From positions 13,981,501 to 14,045,500 of the forward strand of contig NC_092191.1 in assembly GCF_043641665.1 (NCBI RefSeq): 64,000 nt of DNA, written 5' to 3'. Both the position numbers and the translations under genes were made by a program. The notes below the pieces were generated by a model, which searched no databases, was not told the origin of the DNA, and worked only from the letters and a program-made list of their open reading frames with translations. Source of the DNA: Enoplosus armatus (lineage: Eukaryota > Chordata > Actinopteri > Centrarchiformes > Enoplosidae). Each line of letters begins with the position of its first letter. Positions within the stretch are counted from its first letter, which is position 1. This document shows positions 60,315 through 64,000 of the stretch, piece by piece.

Positions 60315-60549
60315 ATGGATATTGTGGACACCTTTAACCATTTAATACCCAGTGACCAGTTGGACGAGTCCCTGATAATAGGTCAGAATTTGGAATGTGA
60401 AGCCGGTAATGAGTTTGGGACAGGACTCGGACTGGAAGATTCACTGAAGAACATGCTCAGTGACAAAGATCCCATGTTTGGGTGTGCAAGCTCTCAGTTC
60501 AATCTGCTGGACAATGAGGACTCCACTTTTCAGATTGCTGGCTCAACAG
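60315..60549 (+). CDS. phf3: phf3 coding exon 1 (residues 1-78)
   Basis: The exon starts at 60299 after TTTTGACACAG; ATG is at 60315 and matches the vertebrate PHF3 start MDIVDTFNHLIP. The donor is TCAACAG/GTGTGTC, chosen over a later GTAAAA at 60574 because the join gives STGLDD, like the mammalian GLDD. Confidence 0.93.
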
Positions 60550-63500
60550 GTGTGTCAACAGACAAAATAGATGGTAAAAATGTCTAATGTAGATTTGTAC
60601 TGACTCTAAACTTAGATTAAAAGCTAACATATGATACTACCAAGACTTCATGTGGCTGCAATAAAATAATCACTGGAAAACTTGTTAGAGGAAGTGTTCA
60701 GCTTGCTATCATTATTTATTCATCAGCAGCACATTTTCTCTGCAATGGTTTTGCTCAGTTTTGAATTTTACTTTGGCGTTTTAGGTGTTTCATAAAACAA
60801 AACACGCACAGATCTCCTTAGATTTAGATATGCAGGAAAAATCCTCACTGTCAACATCTGTTTGTATACACACATCAAACATTTTAATATCAGTGTCAGC
60901 ACTGTGTGTTTTATCATGGCACTAAAAATGTTTTTTGGTGAATATGTTTTGAAATACAGCAGCTGAGATAAATTCAGGAGTGGTTTAATGTTGTTATTTT
61001 ATTTTAAAGAGACAATATACAATGAGACAACATCATTGTAACTGTGCCAGTGCCAGCCAAATGGCTAATTTTCAGACATTTATCTTTGTCTATAAGTGTT
61101 TAAGATGTTTTTTTAGTAGATTATTTGCCCTCACATTGATACACGGGGAGATGAAGTAACTTTATTTGTTCTGGCTGTTGCAGGTCTCGATGATGGTTCA
61201 GCATCCACAGGCCTCAGCAGTGAACTGACAGTTGCAAAGACCACACAAGTCAAGCGACCTGTTGGAAGGCCGAAGAAACGTCCACGTAATTTAGAACACG
61301 GTAAGTTGGTGCTCGTTTAGGTTCCTGTTTCCACCACATGACACCTTCAAATTAGAGATGGTGTGACACATTTTTCTATGTTTTGTTTCTGTTTGTTGAA
61401 ACAGAACAAAGCAGCGGTCCACAACCTGCTAACAAATCCACCAACAGCATGGCCAAAGGACGACAGAAGTCCTTTCTTATTGAGAAAGGAGTTAAAGGTG
61501 CCCAACTGAAGAAAGAATTAACTCTGGGAGGGCGTATTAATGTTAATGATGTTGATGGTGGATTATGGCTGAAACCTTCGGTTGTATTGAGACGATTGAC
61601 AGTCACAATTGGAGGATTCAAGATCGAGCTGCTTCCAGGACCCTCATACCCACATGGTGAAACGAGCCAGTCTGCTTGCTTTGAAGATGGTTTTGCGTAC
61701 AGTGGGGATGTTGGGTTTGCTGTGTTGCCAGATGATGCTGTCAGCGTACAGAATCCCATACCTGAGAATGTGGCTGAGGTGGATGTAAAGAGCTCTGCTG
61801 ATGATGCAGCCCTTGGGCTCGGCCCGTATGTTAATCCTAACGACGTGCAGACCTCCAATGGGACAATAATTGGGGGTGCCTGCATGCGAGAGACAAAGGT
61901 TGACAATCAGAGTGTTTCTGGAAAGGAAAAGCCAGTCACTACAGGAAAAGACGACATCAAACAGCCACAGAGCAATGAGAATAATGGAACTACTGTTAGT
62001 AATAAGACTGATGGTAAAGAAAAACAACAGATTGTGGCCAAAACGCTGATCAAGTCTAAACAAGGACAGACGTCTAACAAGAGTAAGGACTTGGTTTCAG
62101 GTAAACCAAACAACATGATTAAGGGACATAAAGTACCCCAAAATATGCCATCCACAATCATCCAAAGAGAAGACCTGCACAAAGTGAAATCTCTTAAGGA
62201 AAAGAAAGACATTGCACCTTTGAAAAGGCCCGCAGAAAACACCCAAAGTGAGCATGCTATTAAAATGCAGAAGATACAGGGTACAGGAGATAGCAAAGTC
62301 AAGCCAAAATCGCCAAGTACACCTAGCTCTGTAGTGAAGAAGATCCCATCAGCTGGCAACCGTGTTGACCAGCAGGGGCCAACTAAACATACTCATCCTC
62401 ACAATAGCTCCAAAGTTGAGACAGCTCACCCGGCGCAAGGTCGTCCAGGCCAGTCTTTAAAAACGCCAGATGAAGGAGGGCAGGAAAAGCCCAAACTGAA
62501 AAAGCCGGAAAAGATCCTTCAAAGACAGAAAAGTAAAAATGCAAGAAGCATCTCTGTGGAGGAGCCGCAGCTGTTCATTCCAGACAACGCTCCTGTTGTG
62601 AAGAAGGAGGCTGCTGAGGAGCTACCTGCTAACAGCGAGACAATATGGGATGGAAACAACTGTTGTGGTCTGTGCAAAAAACACCACAATAACATGTAAG
62701 TGTTGCTTTTCACCTGAATATAGAGTACAATGTAAAAGTTTAATCAGTGCAGATTGTTATTTTGTTACTCAGACTTAGTTGTAGATTAACGTCACAGATG
62801 TTTTCTTCTGTTTGTTACAGAACTGTGAACAACATTGAATTGTTGATAGTTCTACATTTACATGCAAGATTTTAAGACTTACATGATGAAGGGAATGTGA
62901 AATAAATTTTAAAAACAGTCAATGCTCTGTTGTCTGGTTAAAATGAGCAGCTGTTCGGATGAACAAATATTGGTGTCATATTTGCTCTGTGGCAGAGTGT
63001 ATGTGATGCTCATTTTGCAAACACACTTTTAATAATAGCCGTCTTCTTTTTAGGTTCATGGTAGGCTGCGGTCGTTGTGACGACTGGTTCCATGGCGACT
63101 GCGTTGGTCTCGACCTGACAAAAGTGCGTGAAATGGAGGAGGAGGACCAGATGTACGTGTGCTTGAAGTGCTGTGAGGAGGAAAGCAAAAAAGTGGAGCC
63201 TGAGCCCCCGAGTGCAGCCAAAGCAGAAGTTCCAGCAAAGACTGAGGTACAGGATCATAAGCTGCCTCCCAAGCCCCGACCAGGACCCTCTCAGACACTC
63301 ACATCAGGGGGCGTCAGACCAGTAAGAAAGGTAAGCAGTGTCGCCAGTTCTTCAATAATGCTATTTGATCATGCATTTAAGAAGTTTAAATCTGTCATAT
63401 ACAAAGGATATTTTATTTGTTCCCCCAGCTAATTCATCCTCTGATATTAATCATAGCCAGTGTTACCACTACACAAGGGTTTGTTGTCTTTTTGCTTTTA

Positions 63501-63758
63501 CTTTGCCTTGACAGAAGGCTTGCACAAGGGTGTGTGGTTAACATGGTGTACTCACCAAAGTTTAGTGCATTTTCCCACGCATAAAACTCACCCTGTATTT
63601 TTATTAACCTTTGGCAGGGGGAGTTCATGTTTTCATTTTTTTTCTTAATGACCGGCGATATTGATGATATGGCTAATGTGCTTTTTGTACTTCTCTCCTA
63701 AAATAGGATCCTGACAGAAGGCAGTCCACAGAGGTCAGAGAAGCAGCTCATAAAACAG
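60315..63758 (+). CDS. phf3: phf3, PHD finger protein 3; N-terminal 657 residues, 3' end outside window
   Basis: Exons 60315-60549, 61184-61300, 61405-62695, 63054-63330 and 63707-63758 join in phase. The N terminus MDIVDTFNHLIPSDQLDESL and EDSLKNMLSDKDPMFG matches vertebrate PHF3. An AT-hook follows (residues 102-113), then a Lys/Ser/Gln-rich linker, then LKKPEKILQRQKS and LFIPDNAPVV, also PHF3-like. The PHD finger spans residues 538-587, with zinc ligands Cys538, Cys541, Cys553, Cys556, His561, Cys564, Cys584 and Cys587, all present. The last exon begins the approach to the TFIIS-like domain. PHF3 is a nuclear protein that binds the RNA polymerase II C-terminal domain through its SPOC domain and regulates elongation and mRNA stability; TLD and SPOC lie beyond the window. 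The region before the PHD is shorter than in human. Confidence 0.94.
61184..61300 (+). CDS. phf3: phf3 coding exon 2 with AT-hook (residues 79-117)
   Basis: Acceptor TGGCTGTTGCAG before GTCTCGATG; donor ACACG/GTAAGTTG. It encodes GLDDGSASTGLSSEL, then the basic KRPVGRPKKRPR (residues 102-113), a good match to an AT-hook (core GRP flanked by K/R and P). Confidence 0.9.
61405..62695 (+). CDS. phf3: phf3 large coding exon 3 (residues 118-547, first PHD cysteines)
   Basis: The exon is 1291 bases, with acceptor GTTGAAACAG before AACAAAGC and donor AACAT/GTAAGTG. Residues 177-201 form a hydrophobic, apparently folded segment (LRRLTVTIGGFKIELLPGPS). Residues 230-500 are low-complexity Lys/Ser/Gln-rich. 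The end carries KLKKPEKILQRQKSK and ELPANSETIWDGNNCCGLCK, holding the first two zinc ligands of the PHD finger. Confidence 0.95.
63054..63330 (+). CDS. phf3: phf3 coding exon 4 (rest of PHD finger, residues 548-640)
   Basis: Acceptor TTCTTTTTAG before GTTCATGGTA; donor AGAAAG/GTAAGCAG. It encodes FMVGCGRCDDWFHGDCVGLD and MYVCLKCCEEE, nearly identical to mammalian PHF3, then a Pro/Lys/Glu-rich linker. The intron splits the PHD finger after its first two ligands. Confidence 0.96.
63707..63758 (+). CDS. phf3: phf3 coding exon 5 (residues 641-657), small
   Basis: A 52-base exon between acceptor TTCTCTCCTAAAATAG and donor AACAG/GTATTTG, in phase with the preceding exon. It encodes DPDRRQSTEVREAAHKT. 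The pattern RQS-VR-H leads into the TFIIS-like domain in PHF3 relatives, which supports it as a real exon despite its size. Confidence 0.75.
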
Positions 63759-64000
63759 GTATTTGTGAGGGGCTGTGAATGTAAAAATAAGTTTGTTTTC
63801 TTTCGGCTTGTTCTGTTTTTAATGCTACATTGGGTTGAAGGCCAGGCTGGGTTCACCGGGTTTGTGATTCAGTGTTATTACAATATGTAAACAAGATTGA
63901 ATGAAGACAATCGCAACACATGAATATAGGGTGGCAAAAGGTTTTTTTATTGAAATTGGAAAAACTTCATTAGACCTTTTTATACTGCCAGTTCAGATAA
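63759..64000 (+). other. phf3 intron, continues beyond window
   Basis: Begins with donor GTATTTGTG. Nothing recognised in the 242 bases present. Confidence 0.7.

Noticed and set aside
60550..60587. Read-through of phf3 coding exon 1 to a stop at 60585
   Set aside because: The donor at 60550 joins to 61184 to restore the family sequence GLDD; the 90-codon frame is the unspliced artefact.
1..64000. CRISPR arrays, phage-like or bacterial defence islands, riboswitches, operons
   Set aside because: None expected or seen: this is intron-rich vertebrate DNA, and the repeats are eukaryotic mobile elements and microsatellites.

Overview
The window is vertebrate nuclear DNA, almost certainly from a percomorph (spiny-rayed) teleost. 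Three facts support this: protein-coding genes are split into short exons with GT/AG introns of up to about 11 kb; the three proteins read as fish orthologues of vertebrate genes; and the introns carry dispersed repeats of the kind common in ray-finned fish genomes (L2-like LINE fragments, tRNA-derived SINE pieces, a piggyBac-type MITE, and several short non-autonomous families present twice). No bacterial, viral or organellar features were seen.

Layout. Positions 1-48318 hold the 5' two-thirds of khdrbs2 (SLM-1, a STAR-family KH RNA-binding splicing regulator) on the minus strand. Six coding exons are placed to the base (48318-48228, 37342-37215, 26271-26155, 20286-20140, 12614-12487, 10277-10094). 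All reading phases join, giving residues 1-265. The C-terminal tyrosine-rich exons were not found and should lie left of position 1. Positions 48319-52960 are intergenic. From about 52960 to 57223 lies asrgl1 (isoaspartyl peptidase/L-asparaginase) on the plus strand, complete, with a probable non-coding first exon and six coding exons encoding 310 residues, including the catalytic threonine. From about 58970 to the right edge lies the 5' part of phf3 on the plus strand: a probable non-coding first exon and five coding exons giving residues 1-657, including a complete PHD finger. The TFIIS-like and SPOC domains expected of the family lie beyond position 64000.

The genes are not an operon or pathway. 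khdrbs2 and asrgl1 are head to head with about 4.6 kb between them, and asrgl1 and phf3 are in tandem. KHDRBS2 and PHF3 lie in the same part of human chromosome 6q, so the khdrbs2-phf3 linkage looks ancestral; human ASRGL1 is on another chromosome, so its position between them is a local synteny difference.

Most of the sequence is intron. The main second-look items are: a 206-bp piggyBac-type MITE with TTAA ends; repeat pairs in opposite orientation flanking khdrbs2 exons (possible circRNA or dsRNA-editing substrates); a 490-bp G-poor insert with 8-bp flanking repeats; a perfect 18-bp hairpin upstream of asrgl1; an AT-hook near the phf3 N terminus; an apparently degenerate RG-rich region in khdrbs2; and a cysteine-patterned frame resembling a GFR-alpha-type exon. 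I found no convincing new multi-gene system.
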